Positions 49,264 to 57,242 of a stretch of 64,000 nucleotides of DNA are shown here, in pieces. The stretch is from Gammaproteobacteria bacterium. Lineage in GTDB: Bacteria; Pseudomonadota; Gammaproteobacteria; Steroidobacterales; Steroidobacteraceae. Location of the stretch: positions 124,001-188,000 of the forward strand of contig JANYHD010000023.1 in NCBI GenBank assembly GCA_025359205.1. The letters are read 5' to 3'. The notes under the pieces are model-generated. The model worked only from the letters and a program-made list of their open reading frames with translations, did no database searches and was not told where the DNA came from. The translations under genes were made by a program, and so were the position numbers. Position 1 is the first letter of the stretch, and each line of letters opens with the position of its first letter.

Positions 49264-50421
49264 TTGCGAAGGCGTAGCCTGTTGTCCCTAGCCCTGTCCA
49301 CGCTGCTCTATGAATGGCGCCGCTATGTCGCCGCGGTGATTGCCCTGGCGGTGGCCGGACTGCTGGTGCTCGCCATGACCGGCATGTTCATGGGGTTGAG
49401 CAAGTCGTTTTCGGCGACGGTGGATCGTTCGCCCGCGCAGATACTCATCATGCCGCCCGATTCCACCAACCTGTTCGACACGCGCTCAGGCCAACCGCGA
49501 CGGTTGATTCCGGAGATCTATGGCAACCCTAATGTCATGGATGTGCAGGCCCTGAATATCGGCTTCACGGGTTGGTCGAATTTTCCGAAACCGGGTCAAC
49601 CAGCCAGGGATGACGGCGTCACGATCATGATTGTCGACCCTGTCAGGGGAGCCATAACTTTGCCCATCGATTTTGGCGACGATCTCATCCAGGCACTGCG
49701 GGAACCCTATGCGGTCATCGTCGATCGATCCAGCCTCGGCAAGCTCGGTGTACAGGTGGGCGACAAGGCCAAAATGAACGGCCAGACTGTATGGGTGCGC
49801 GGCACGACATCCGGCTATCCGTCGATGTTCAATGCCATGACGTTCATATCCGTGCAAACCGCCAAGCTGTTGCATCAGTACAATGATGGTGATCGCGTTG
49901 GCGCGATCCTCGCCAAGATCAACGACACAGGGCAGGTCCATCAGGTCGTCGACCAGCTGAACGCGATGGGCAAGGGCCGCTACAAGGCCTGGACGCGCGA
50001 GGACTTGTCGAAATCGAGCCAGACTTCGATGCTCTCCGATGGGCCGATCGCGGTGATGATCGGCTTTGCGGTGGTGATCAGCGTATTCATCGGCGTGGTC
50101 ATCACCTGGCAGACGCTGCAGGGCGCGATCCTGGCGAACATCAAGGAATTTGCCAGTCTGCGCGCGCTCGGGGTCTCGATGGGCAGGCTCCGGCTGATCA
50201 TCATGGAGCTCAGCATGTGGGTGGGCGTGGCAGGCCTGCTGCTCACCGTAGTGCTGACCGCAGGCGTATGGTTCATTGCGATCAGCTCGGGTGTGCCGCT
50301 CGACTTTCCGATGTTCGTCGACATTCCGGTGGCGCTTGCGTTGCTGACCGTCGCGATACTCTCCGGCATCATGTCGCTGGGCGTACTCAAGAAAAGCCAG
50401 CCGGCGGATCTGCTGCGATGA
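49264..50421 (+). CDS. DevC/MacB-type ABC transporter permease
   Basis: The 385-residue protein has one N-terminal membrane helix, a periplasmic MacB-core-like domain and three C-terminal helices (VMIGFAVVISVFIGVVITW, LRLIIMELSMWVGVAGLLL, ALALLTVAILSGIMSLGVL). This is the mechanotransmission type of ABC permease used with HlyD-like adaptors. The start is uncertain: TTG at 49264, or TTG at 49282 with GAAGG 9 nt upstream. It overlaps the ATPase gene by 4 nt and forms a DevCAB-like exporter operon. Cargo is unknown. Confidence 0.87.
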   Translation: MRRRSLLSLALSTLLYEWRRYVAAVIALAVAGLLVLAMTGMFMGLSKSFSATVDRSPAQILIMPPDSTNLFDTRSGQPRRLIPEIYGNPNVMDVQALNIGFTGWSNFPKPGQPARDDGVTIMIVDPVRGAITLPIDFGDDLIQALREPYAVIVDRSSLGKLGVQVGDKAKMNGQTVWVRGTTSGYPSMFNAMTFISVQTAKLLHQYNDGDRVGAILAKINDTGQVHQVVDQLNAMGKGRYKAWTREDLSKSSQTSMLSDGPIAVMIGFAVVISVFIGVVITWQTLQGAILANIKEFASLRALGVSMGRLRLIIMELSMWVGVAGLLLTVVLTAGVWFIAISSGVPLDFPMFVDIPVALALLTVAILSGIMSLGVLKKSQPADLLR

Positions 50422-51155
50422 GCGCACTCGCCATCGACGCGCGCGGTATCAGCAAGGCGTACAAGATCGGCAAGACGCGCCAGCAGGTACTGAAGAATGT
50501 CGATTTTACGGCGTACCACGGCCAGGTGACCATGATCATGGGCCCGTCGGGGTCCGGAAAATCGACGCTGATCGCCGCATTGTCCGGCCTGATGAAGCCC
50601 GACGAGGGCGAGGTGCTGGCGCTGGGCGAAAGCCTGTGGAAGAAGAGCACCCGTCGCATCGACAAATTCAGGCTCGATCACTGCGGGTTCATCTTCCAGG
50701 GCTTTAACCTGTTTCCCTCGCTGGATGCCACGGCCCAGGTCGTGCAGGTGTTGCGTTACTGCGGCGTGGAGAAGCGCGAAGCGCGCGCGCGCGCGCGCGC
50801 GGTGCTGGAATCCGTCGGCCTCGGACCGCGCCTGCACCAGAAGCCCGCGGAACTCTCGGGCGGCGAGAAGCAGCGCGTGGCCATCGCTCGCGCACTGGCC
50901 AAGGCGCCGCAGCTGATCTTTGCCGACGAACCGACTTCGGCGCTTGATTCTGTCAACGGGCAGGTGATCATCAGATTGCTGCACGAGGCGGCCAGGCAGC
51001 GCGGTGCAGCGATCATCGTCGTGACCCATGATCCACGTCTCGAGGCACACGCCGATCGCATCATCCACATGGAAGACGGCAAGATTCTCGATGATCGCAT
51101 GATCTCGGAACCACCGGCGCCTGGCGCCACCTACCCTTCGGGGCCACAGCCATGA
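50418..51155 (+). CDS. DevA-like ABC transporter ATPase
   Basis: The 245-residue ATPase shows Walker A GPSGSGKST, signature LSGGEKQRVAIARAL, Walker B LIFADEPTSALD and the H-loop VTHDPR, in the MacB/LolD subfamily. It overlaps the permease (ATGA) and the adaptor gene (ATGA) by 4 nt. A (GC)10 run inside the gene encodes Ala-Arg repeats (REARARARAV). Confidence 0.95.
   Translation: MSALAIDARGISKAYKIGKTRQQVLKNVDFTAYHGQVTMIMGPSGSGKSTLIAALSGLMKPDEGEVLALGESLWKKSTRRIDKFRLDHCGFIFQGFNLFPSLDATAQVVQVLRYCGVEKREARARARAVLESVGLGPRLHQKPAELSGGEKQRVAIARALAKAPQLIFADEPTSALDSVNGQVIIRLLHEAARQRGAAIIVVTHDPRLEAHADRIIHMEDGKILDDRMISEPPAPGATYPSGPQP
50781..50800 (+). repeat. (GC)10 dinucleotide run inside the ABC ATPase gene
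   Basis: Ten GC units encode alternating Ala and Arg between the Q-loop and the ABC signature. Gain or loss of one unit would shift the frame before the signature and switch the exporter off, so it could act as a phase-variable tract. Confidence 0.75.
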
Positions 51156-52090
51156 ATCTCCGATCCGCCTTCAGAAGAAAGCTCTCCGTGCCGCTCGCGG
51201 CCGCCGCGCTGCTGTTGCTAGGGGCCTGCCATCCGGGCGGCGGCGGTAAGCCGGCGGCGGTGGTGCCGCCCTCTCCCTATGCGACCATCGCCAATGGCAA
51301 GTTGGACATCGAAGGTGGTGTGGTCGAGGTGGCGGCGCGGCGCGCCGGCGTGATCAGCGAAGTGCTGGTGCAGGAAGGCGACATGGTCCACAAGGGCCAG
51401 GTGTTGGCGCGGCAGGAAGACCAGGACTCGCGCCTGGCGGTGAAGAGCGCCGCCGCCGCCGTGGCGCAAGCCGAGAGCCAGATTCCGCTGATGCAGGTGA
51501 ATCTGCACACCGCGCAGCGCGAGTACGAACGCCTCAAGGGCCTGGCGCCGACAAAGCTCGTCTCGCAGCAGCAACTCGACCAGGCCAGTGACGCCGTGGC
51601 GAGCGCCCTGGCGCAGCTTGGAATCCAGCAGGCGGCCGTGCTGACGGCGCGGGCCCAGCTGGCGCAGGCGGAATACAGCGAGGACCTGACCATCATCCGC
51701 GCGCCGATGGACGGCAAGATCATCCGCCGCTATGCAAACCCGGGCGCCGGCGCATCGACCCTCCAGGTATCGGACATGTTCGACCTCGAACCGGCGACCC
51801 GCCATATCGTGCGCGCTGAAATCATCGAGAGCGCGATTCCCGATGTGCACGTGGGGCAGGAAGTGGAGATCACGCCCGAGACCGACCCGGACAAGCTCGC
51901 CGTCGGCAGCGTGATCCGTATCGCCGCCACTTTCGGCGCCCGCAAACTCAAGTCTGACAGCGCGAACGAGGCGAGCGATGAGCGCGTGGTCGAGGTGGTC
52001 GTCTCGGCCGACAACACCCCGTACCTGATCGGCCAGCGCGTGCTGGTCAAATTCATGAAGCCCGGCAAGCGCGCTGGCGTGAAGCGCTAG
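51152..52090 (+). CDS. HlyD/DevB-like periplasmic adaptor lipoprotein
   Basis: The 312-residue membrane fusion protein has a lipobox LLLLGAC, lipoyl-like half motifs (VAARRAGVISEVLVQEGDMV and IRAPMDGKI) around a coiled-coil hairpin (about residues 80-170), and a beta-barrel domain. It would link the inner-membrane ABC transporter to an outer-membrane TolC-type channel encoded elsewhere. It overlaps the ATPase gene by 4 nt and ends the operon. Confidence 0.92.
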   Translation: MNLRSAFRRKLSVPLAAAALLLLGACHPGGGGKPAAVVPPSPYATIANGKLDIEGGVVEVAARRAGVISEVLVQEGDMVHKGQVLARQEDQDSRLAVKSAAAAVAQAESQIPLMQVNLHTAQREYERLKGLAPTKLVSQQQLDQASDAVASALAQLGIQQAAVLTARAQLAQAEYSEDLTIIRAPMDGKIIRRYANPGAGASTLQVSDMFDLEPATRHIVRAEIIESAIPDVHVGQEVEITPETDPDKLAVGSVIRIAATFGARKLKSDSANEASDERVVEVVVSADNTPYLIGQRVLVKFMKPGKRAGVKR

Positions 52091-52115
52091 GGTCTGTTCG
52101 CGCTGGCGTTGGCAG

Positions 52116-53396
52116 TCAAATCCGCCCGCGTTCGTAGCGCATCAACAGCCAGGTGCCAATGGTGGTTAACGAACCAACGACCACTAGCAGCGTAAACACG
52201 GAATTCAATCCGGCTGTCTGTTTGAGCCAGCCGATCAGCGGCTCCTGCAGTATTGGCCCGAGCGATCCGAAGCCGTTGATGACGCCGGCTGCGAGGGCCG
52301 CCTGCCGCCGGCTGCCGATGTCCATCGCGCAGGCGCCCGACAGCAAGGCGTCGGGCCCGAGCTGTGTGAAGCCGATCAGGGCCAGCAGGGCCACGAACAC
52401 CGCGGGGGATGACAGGCCCACGAAACGCATGAGCACCGTGAATACAAGGCAACCGCAGGTCATCCAGAAGATCACCGGCGTGCGTCGCGAGCCGGGCATC
52501 CGATCGGACCAATAGCCGGCCGCGATCACGCCGAGCAGCCCGATCCAGTCGAAGGCCGTAGAGAGATAGGCGGAAGCCGAGTCAGACAGCGCGAAATGCT
52601 CGCTCAGGATCAGCGCCGACCAGCTGTCGAGCGCATAGCGCAGGAACTTGAAGCCGAAGTAGATCAGGCCCATCGCGATGATCGAGCCCGCGAATCCCGC
52701 CGGTAGCGCCGCCTCGCGCACGTTCGTGGCGCTGCCCTTGGCCGCGACCGGCACGTCCGGCTCCGCTGCATCCTCGAGTGACAAACCCACGGATTGCGGC
52801 CGTTCGCGCGCGAAGCAGTAAAACACCGCGATGAAGGCAAAGAACACGATGCTGGAGCCGAAGAACGACCAGGCCATGCCGAGCCAACCGAGCAGGAAGC
52901 CCGCGAGCCCCTTGCCGGCCACGGCGCCGAGCTGGTAGCAGGTGCCCCAGATGCCAAACAGCGTGCCGCGTTCGGAGCGCCGCGTCCAGTTCGCGAACAG
53001 CGCGACATTGTGCGGCCAGCCGGTCGCCTGGGCCAGGCCGTGAATGCCCATGGTGATGCACAGCCAGAGGAATACGCTCGCGTGATGCGAATCCACGAGG
53101 AATCCCAGCCCCACGTTGCAGGTGGCCGCAATGGTCATGCCGCCGAGCAATACGCGGCGGCTCTCCATGCGCCGGCCAAGCCACGCTGCGAGGAACTGGC
53201 CGAGCATGTAGGCGATCAGGTAAACGGTCCAGGGCGCGGCGATCTGCTCGTCGTTGAACCCGAACTGGAGTTTCAACGGGTGCTTGACCACCGCATAGAC
53301 CTTGCGGCATAGGTAGAAACCTGCATACGACAGCCAGGTGGCCGTGAACAGCTGGGCGCGGTAGCGGCGCAGCAGCGCCGTCTGTTCTGTGTTCAT
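52116..53396 (-). CDS. Organophosphate:phosphate antiporter-like MFS transporter
   Basis: This 426-residue, 12-helix major facilitator protein has the OPA-family look: ATWLSYAGFYLCRKVYAVVK, GLAQATGWPHNVALFANW, GTLFGIWGTCYQLGA and a central GYWSDRMPGSRRTPVIF. GlpT/UhpT-type members exchange organophosphates with phosphate. As the last gene of an operon with two phosphonate-type oxygenases (4-nt overlap), it is likely the importer of the phosphonate substrate or exchanger of its product; this link is inference. Confidence 0.88.
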   Translation of the reverse strand: MNTEQTALLRRYRAQLFTATWLSYAGFYLCRKVYAVVKHPLKLQFGFNDEQIAAPWTVYLIAYMLGQFLAAWLGRRMESRRVLLGGMTIAATCNVGLGFLVDSHHASVFLWLCITMGIHGLAQATGWPHNVALFANWTRRSERGTLFGIWGTCYQLGAVAGKGLAGFLLGWLGMAWSFFGSSIVFFAFIAVFYCFARERPQSVGLSLEDAAEPDVPVAAKGSATNVREAALPAGFAGSIIAMGLIYFGFKFLRYALDSWSALILSEHFALSDSASAYLSTAFDWIGLLGVIAAGYWSDRMPGSRRTPVIFWMTCGCLVFTVLMRFVGLSSPAVFVALLALIGFTQLGPDALLSGACAMDIGSRRQAALAAGVINGFGSLGPILQEPLIGWLKQTAGLNSVFTLLVVVGSLTTIGTWLLMRYERGRI

Positions 53397-54637
53397 GTGT
53401 AGGCCTTGTGCTGCAGGTCAATGATGCCGACGCGGATCTGTTCCCAGAAGCGCGGCGGCAGCGCGCGGTAGTCGGTGCAGGTGGAAGTTGCGATAGCGGT
53501 ATTGTCCGGGATCTCGGCGGCGCAGCAGGTGATGAACATTGAGCGCATGCCGGCGGCCTGCGCTGCCTGCAACCCCGCCCGGCTATCCTCGAACACGAGC
53601 GCTTCAGCGGGTTCCACGCCGAGCATGCGCGCCGCCAGCAGAAATGCCTCTGGAGCCGGTTTGCCGACCTGCACGGCGTCACCGCCGATGCGCGCTTGCG
53701 CGCTGACGCAATCGGCGACGCCAAGTTGCGCCACGAAATAGTCGATGACCGAGCGTGGGCTCGAGGACACTACGGCGAGCTGCAGGCCGCTGGCCGCCGC
53801 GGCCCGCATAGCCTGCGGCGCGCCCGGTATCGGTTGTACCGCCCTGACCGCTTCGTTCCAGTACGCCAGCAGATCGGCAGCCAGCGTCGCAGCCGAGATG
53901 CGGATGTTGGTCTGGGCGAGCATGGTCTCGGCCACGTGCGCCCAGGTGCGGCCGTGTGTTTCGAAGTGCGGCAGCGAGTAGCCGTTTACGCCGTAGCGGG
54001 CGGCTACGGCCGTGACTGTCGCATCCGTGTGCACTTCTGTATTGATGAGCGTGCCGTCCAGGTCGAATAGCACGGCGCGCACGGGTCGCGTGCGGCGCGC
54101 GAAGCGTTCGATCAACGCACGGTAATGCTCGAACGGCGGCGTATTCAGGCCCGAGATCTTGCCCTGGTCGTCGAACTGGCGCAGCAGCACTGCCTCACGC
54201 CAGTAAGCTTCGGCTTCAAACGCCGTGGTCTCCGCCGCGCTCATCGGTCCACCCTGCAATGCGAGTGTCGTGACAGACGCGGCGCTGAGCTGCCCGAAGT
54301 AACCCGGATCGGTCGCACACAGATAGCGCTTTGCCGGCACGTGCAGGCGTACCGGCTCGGACACTTCAGGTCCGAAACGCGCGGCCAGCCAGCGGCTGCC
54401 GCTGAGTTCGTGTCGGGCATCCTGCTGCCAGTCCTCGAGGTCGTCGGGCGCAGGCTCGATGAGGTGGCCGATGTCATGCAGGAGCGAGGCCAGCACCAGT
54501 GACTCAGGCGCCCCGTGTTGCTCGGCGAAGTACGCGGCCTGCAGTCCATGCTGAGTCATGGTGACGGCCTCGCCGAAGTAAGCCCCGGACCCGCGCTGGG
54601 CGTAGATCAAAACCAGCTGGTCGGCGGTATCAGTCAT
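53393..54637 (-). CDS. PhnZ/TmpB-like HD diiron oxygenase fused to a HAD phosphatase
   Basis: Residues 1-180 are a PhnZ/TmpB-type HD-domain mixed-valent diiron oxygenase, which cleaves 1-hydroxyphosphonates to a carboxylate and phosphate. The substrate-clamp pair is Tyr20 and Glu23 (GAYFGEAV), and the expected iron ligands are His30, His54-Asp55, His76, His99 and Asp156. HVPAKRYLCATDPGYF is a family hallmark (Lys103). Residues 185-414 are a HAD-IA hydrolase (FDLDGTLINTE, nucleophile Asp192; VVSSSP; VGKPAPE; VFEDSRAG) of the beta-phosphoglucomutase-like group. Overlaps of 4 nt join it to the dioxygenase and MFS genes. HD oxygenase-HAD fusion is unusual to my knowledge. Confidence 0.9.
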   Translation of the reverse strand: MTDTADQLVLIYAQRGSGAYFGEAVTMTQHGLQAAYFAEQHGAPESLVLASLLHDIGHLIEPAPDDLEDWQQDARHELSGSRWLAARFGPEVSEPVRLHVPAKRYLCATDPGYFGQLSAASVTTLALQGGPMSAAETTAFEAEAYWREAVLLRQFDDQGKISGLNTPPFEHYRALIERFARRTRPVRAVLFDLDGTLINTEVHTDATVTAVAARYGVNGYSLPHFETHGRTWAHVAETMLAQTNIRISAATLAADLLAYWNEAVRAVQPIPGAPQAMRAAAASGLQLAVVSSSPRSVIDYFVAQLGVADCVSAQARIGGDAVQVGKPAPEAFLLAARMLGVEPAEALVFEDSRAGLQAAQAAGMRSMFITCCAAEIPDNTAIATSTCTDYRALPPRFWEQIRVGIIDLQHKAYT

Positions 54638-55776
54638 CGCGGGTCGCCGTGCAGGCGCTGGCGCAGCAACGCCGTCTTGCTGTAGACGCTGTCACGCGTC
54701 AGGTAGCAGCCCTGCAGGTGCCGCGGGTGGCGCGCCGATGCAAAACCAGTGCGGCCGTGCAGGATGCGCTGGTTGTCGAACAGCGCCAGATCGCCGCCTT
54801 CGAGCCGCGTGGCCAACTGGAAGCGCGGCTCACGCAGCAACTCGGCAAAGCGCCGGTAGGCGGCGTAAAACGCCCGGCATTGCGCCGGTGGCAGGCGCAA
54901 GGGCTGGATCGAGCGGTTGTTGTAGGCAACTGCTGCAATCTCGCCCGTGCAGGAAAGCTCGATCAGGGGACGTTCTGCATAGAGATCGGCGCCCGTGCCC
55001 CGATAGCGGAACGGCACGGGTGTGCGTGTGAGTAGTGTGAATGCTTCAGGGTCGATGGCGCGCAGCTGCGTGGCGAGCGCGATTCCGTCGGCGAACAGGC
55101 TGTCGCCTCTGTCGGGCGCGGCGAGCAGCGTGTGCAGGGCCTGGAAGCCCGGCACTGGCTCGCGATAGGGATTGTCGGCGTGCAACCCGAGGCCGCGATC
55201 GGAAAAAGCGAGATTCTCGGGCTGCTCCACGACACGCACGTCAAACAGAGCGCCGTAATTCGTCTCGGCGACGAAGCCGACCAGGCCCATGGCTTCGAGT
55301 ATCGTGCCTTCGACGCGCGGCACTTCACGCAGGAAGGCCAGGCCATCCTGCAGGAGCCGAGTCGACCACTCAAGTCGCGCACGCTCATCCGAATGCAGTT
55401 GCGAGCACGTGAGCCAGCCAAAGTCCTTTTGCGCGCTGAGGCTGGAACCCTCCAGCCACGGGCGTTGCTCGCGTTCCGCCGCATGCTGCCGGCCCGAGGC
55501 GTAGTCATACAGCCAGTCCAACGCAATCGAGGAGACGCGCGCCTCGTCCTGCCAGCTGATGGACGCGGCAGCCCCATTGAGTTCGGCAGCGCGGATACGC
55601 GGATCGCGCGGCAGGTCAGCCACGTCGACGACCCGCTGCCCGCTGGGCTGCTCGCGGTCCTCGGGCAGGTTGTCGCGCAGCCAGATGCTGGCGAATTCGC
55701 CGATCGTGCCATCGTTCCACCGCACGGTGAGCAACGAGGGTTCGGCGCGAAGGCTCGTGACTGCCGGCACGCTCAT
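54634..55776 (-). CDS. TmpA-like Fe(II)/2-oxoglutarate dioxygenase (gamma-butyrobetaine hydroxylase family)
   Basis: The 380-residue protein has the DUF971-like N-terminal domain (IWLRDNLPEDREQPSGQRVV) and the TauD-like core with iron ligands His199, Asp201 (GLHADNPYREPVPGFQALH) and His340 (NQRILHGRTGF). Unlike carnitine-pathway relatives, the N-terminal zinc cysteines are missing. Next to a PhnZ/TmpB-type oxygenase this fits TmpA, which hydroxylates 2-(trimethylammonio)ethylphosphonate at C1 before C-P cleavage to glycine betaine and phosphate; related phosphonates are possible. It overlaps both neighbours by 4 nt. Confidence 0.87.
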   Translation of the reverse strand: MSVPAVTSLRAEPSLLTVRWNDGTIGEFASIWLRDNLPEDREQPSGQRVVDVADLPRDPRIRAAELNGAAASISWQDEARVSSIALDWLYDYASGRQHAAEREQRPWLEGSSLSAQKDFGWLTCSQLHSDERARLEWSTRLLQDGLAFLREVPRVEGTILEAMGLVGFVAETNYGALFDVRVVEQPENLAFSDRGLGLHADNPYREPVPGFQALHTLLAAPDRGDSLFADGIALATQLRAIDPEAFTLLTRTPVPFRYRGTGADLYAERPLIELSCTGEIAAVAYNNRSIQPLRLPPAQCRAFYAAYRRFAELLREPRFQLATRLEGGDLALFDNQRILHGRTGFASARHPRHLQGCYLTRDSVYSKTALLRQRLHGDPR

Positions 55777-57095
55777 CGCAGTTCACCTTCCCAGCGTGAC
55801 ACGACGGCAACGGCGAGGCTGTTGCCCACCACGTTGGTGGCGGAACGGCCCATGTCCAGGAAATGATCGATGCCCAGCAGCAACAGCAGGCCTCCTTCGG
55901 GGATGTTGAACTGCGGCAGTGTCGCGGCGATGACCACCAGTGATGCGCGCGGCACGCCGGCCATGCCCTTGGAGGTCAGCATCAGGATCGCCAGCATCAG
56001 GATCTGCTGGCCCATGGACAGATGTATGCCGTAGGCCTGGGCAATGAAGAGGCTGGCGAAGGTGCAATACATCATCGAGCCATCGAGGTTGAACGAATAC
56101 CCGATCGGCAGCACGAAGCTGGCGATGCGGTTGCTGCAGCCGAAACGCTCGAGCTGCTCGAGTGTCTTGGGATAGGCCGCCTCGGAACTGGCCGTGGAAA
56201 ACGCGAGCAGCAGCGGGTCGCGCACGCCGCGCAACAGCTGCAGCACCCGCGGACCGATCACGAGGCTCCCCAGCGCGAGCAGCAGGGTCCACAGGACCAG
56301 CAAAGCCAGGTAGAACTCGCCCATGAACAGGCCATAAACGCGGATGACCCCCAGCCCCTGCTGCGCGACTGTTGCGGCCAGGGCGCCGAATACCGCCAGT
56401 GGCGCGAACAGCATCACGTAGCTCGTCACCTTGAGCATGACGTGCGCAATGGCGTCGAGCACGTCGATGAGTGAGCGGGCGCGTTCACCAAGCGCCGCAG
56501 CGGCTGCCCCGAAGAACAGGGCGAACACCACGATCTGCAGTATCTCGTTGCGCGCCATGGCGTCGGCGATGCTGACCGGAAAAGTATGGCCGATGAAATC
56601 CTTGAGCGAGAGGCCGGTGGCAGCGACTTCGGCGTGGGTGCTGCTGTCAGGCAGCGCTATGTGCATGGCGATGCCGGGCTTTAACAGGTTGACCAGCACC
56701 AGGCCTAGGGAGAGCGATATCAGCGAAGCGAAGATGAACCAACCCAACGCCTTGAGGCCTACACGGCCTACGGTGCCGAGATCGCCCATCTTCGCAATAC
56801 CCACGACCAGGGTGGAGAAGACCAGTGGCGCGATGATCATCTTGATCAGTCGCAGGAACACGGCGGGCAGCAGGTCCGCCGTGGCCGCGAAGCCGCTCGC
56901 GTACTCGGGAAACCAGGTGTAGACCACGAATCCGGTCAGCACGCCGAAGGTCAGGCCCAGCAGGATCAGCTTTGTCAGGCGCGTGGAGTGCAAATACCCG
57001 TCCCTTGGCGCGCGCCCCCGAGCGCCCGCAGCGGCGGAGTATACGGGCTCCCGCGATATGGCTCTTTCTGGGTCCGATAGAAGCGACATTAACAT
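55773..57095 (-). CDS. DctA/GltP-type dicarboxylate/amino acid:cation symporter
   Basis: This sodium- or proton-coupled symporter (DAACS family) has 440 residues with the family's hairpin and TM features: AFSTASSEAAYPKTLEQL (HP1), SFNLDGSMMYCTFASLFIAQ (TM7), TSKGMAGVPRASLVVI (HP2) and DMGRSATNVVGNSLAVAVV (TM8). The start is taken at ATG 57095; ATG 57089 and TTG 57107 are alternatives. It is first in the operon, overlapping the TmpA-like gene by 4 nt, and its start codon lies within an inverted repeat. Its role next to phosphonate genes may be uptake of carboxylates or of 2-oxoglutarate-type co-substrate. Confidence 0.92.
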   Translation of the reverse strand: MLMSLLSDPERAISREPVYSAAAGARGRAPRDGYLHSTRLTKLILLGLTFGVLTGFVVYTWFPEYASGFAATADLLPAVFLRLIKMIIAPLVFSTLVVGIAKMGDLGTVGRVGLKALGWFIFASLISLSLGLVLVNLLKPGIAMHIALPDSSTHAEVAATGLSLKDFIGHTFPVSIADAMARNEILQIVVFALFFGAAAAALGERARSLIDVLDAIAHVMLKVTSYVMLFAPLAVFGALAATVAQQGLGVIRVYGLFMGEFYLALLVLWTLLLALGSLVIGPRVLQLLRGVRDPLLLAFSTASSEAAYPKTLEQLERFGCSNRIASFVLPIGYSFNLDGSMMYCTFASLFIAQAYGIHLSMGQQILMLAILMLTSKGMAGVPRASLVVIAATLPQFNIPEGGLLLLLGIDHFLDMGRSATNVVGNSLAVAVVSRWEGELR

Positions 57096-57127
57096 TATAG
57101 TAAACAACTAGTTAGTGTACTATAATG
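57093..57127. promoter_or_regulatory. Inverted repeat operator over the symporter start codon
   Basis: CATTATAGTA (57093-57102) and TACTATAATG (57118-57127) are perfect inverted 10-mers around a centre with the palindrome AACTAGTT (57106-57113). The left arm contains the start ATG of the symporter gene. It fits a repressor site for the phosphonate operon. Confidence 0.7.
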
Positions 57128-57134
57128 ATCCTGT

Positions 57135-57152
57135 TTAGCATCGCTATGCTAA
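57135..57152. promoter_or_regulatory. Second inverted repeat in the divergent region
   Basis: TTAGCAT and ATGCTAA, perfect 7-bp arms with a CGCT centre, lie between the symporter and exopolysaccharide operons. It could be a second operator or a promoter-proximal hairpin. Confidence 0.5.
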
Positions 57153-57242
57153 GCGCGCCCGGCTCAGGCCCGGTAGAATCCGCAGGGTCATGCAGGCCGG
57201 ACGCGGTTCGCGCCGCCTTGCTCTTAACAAGAAGAAAGACCA

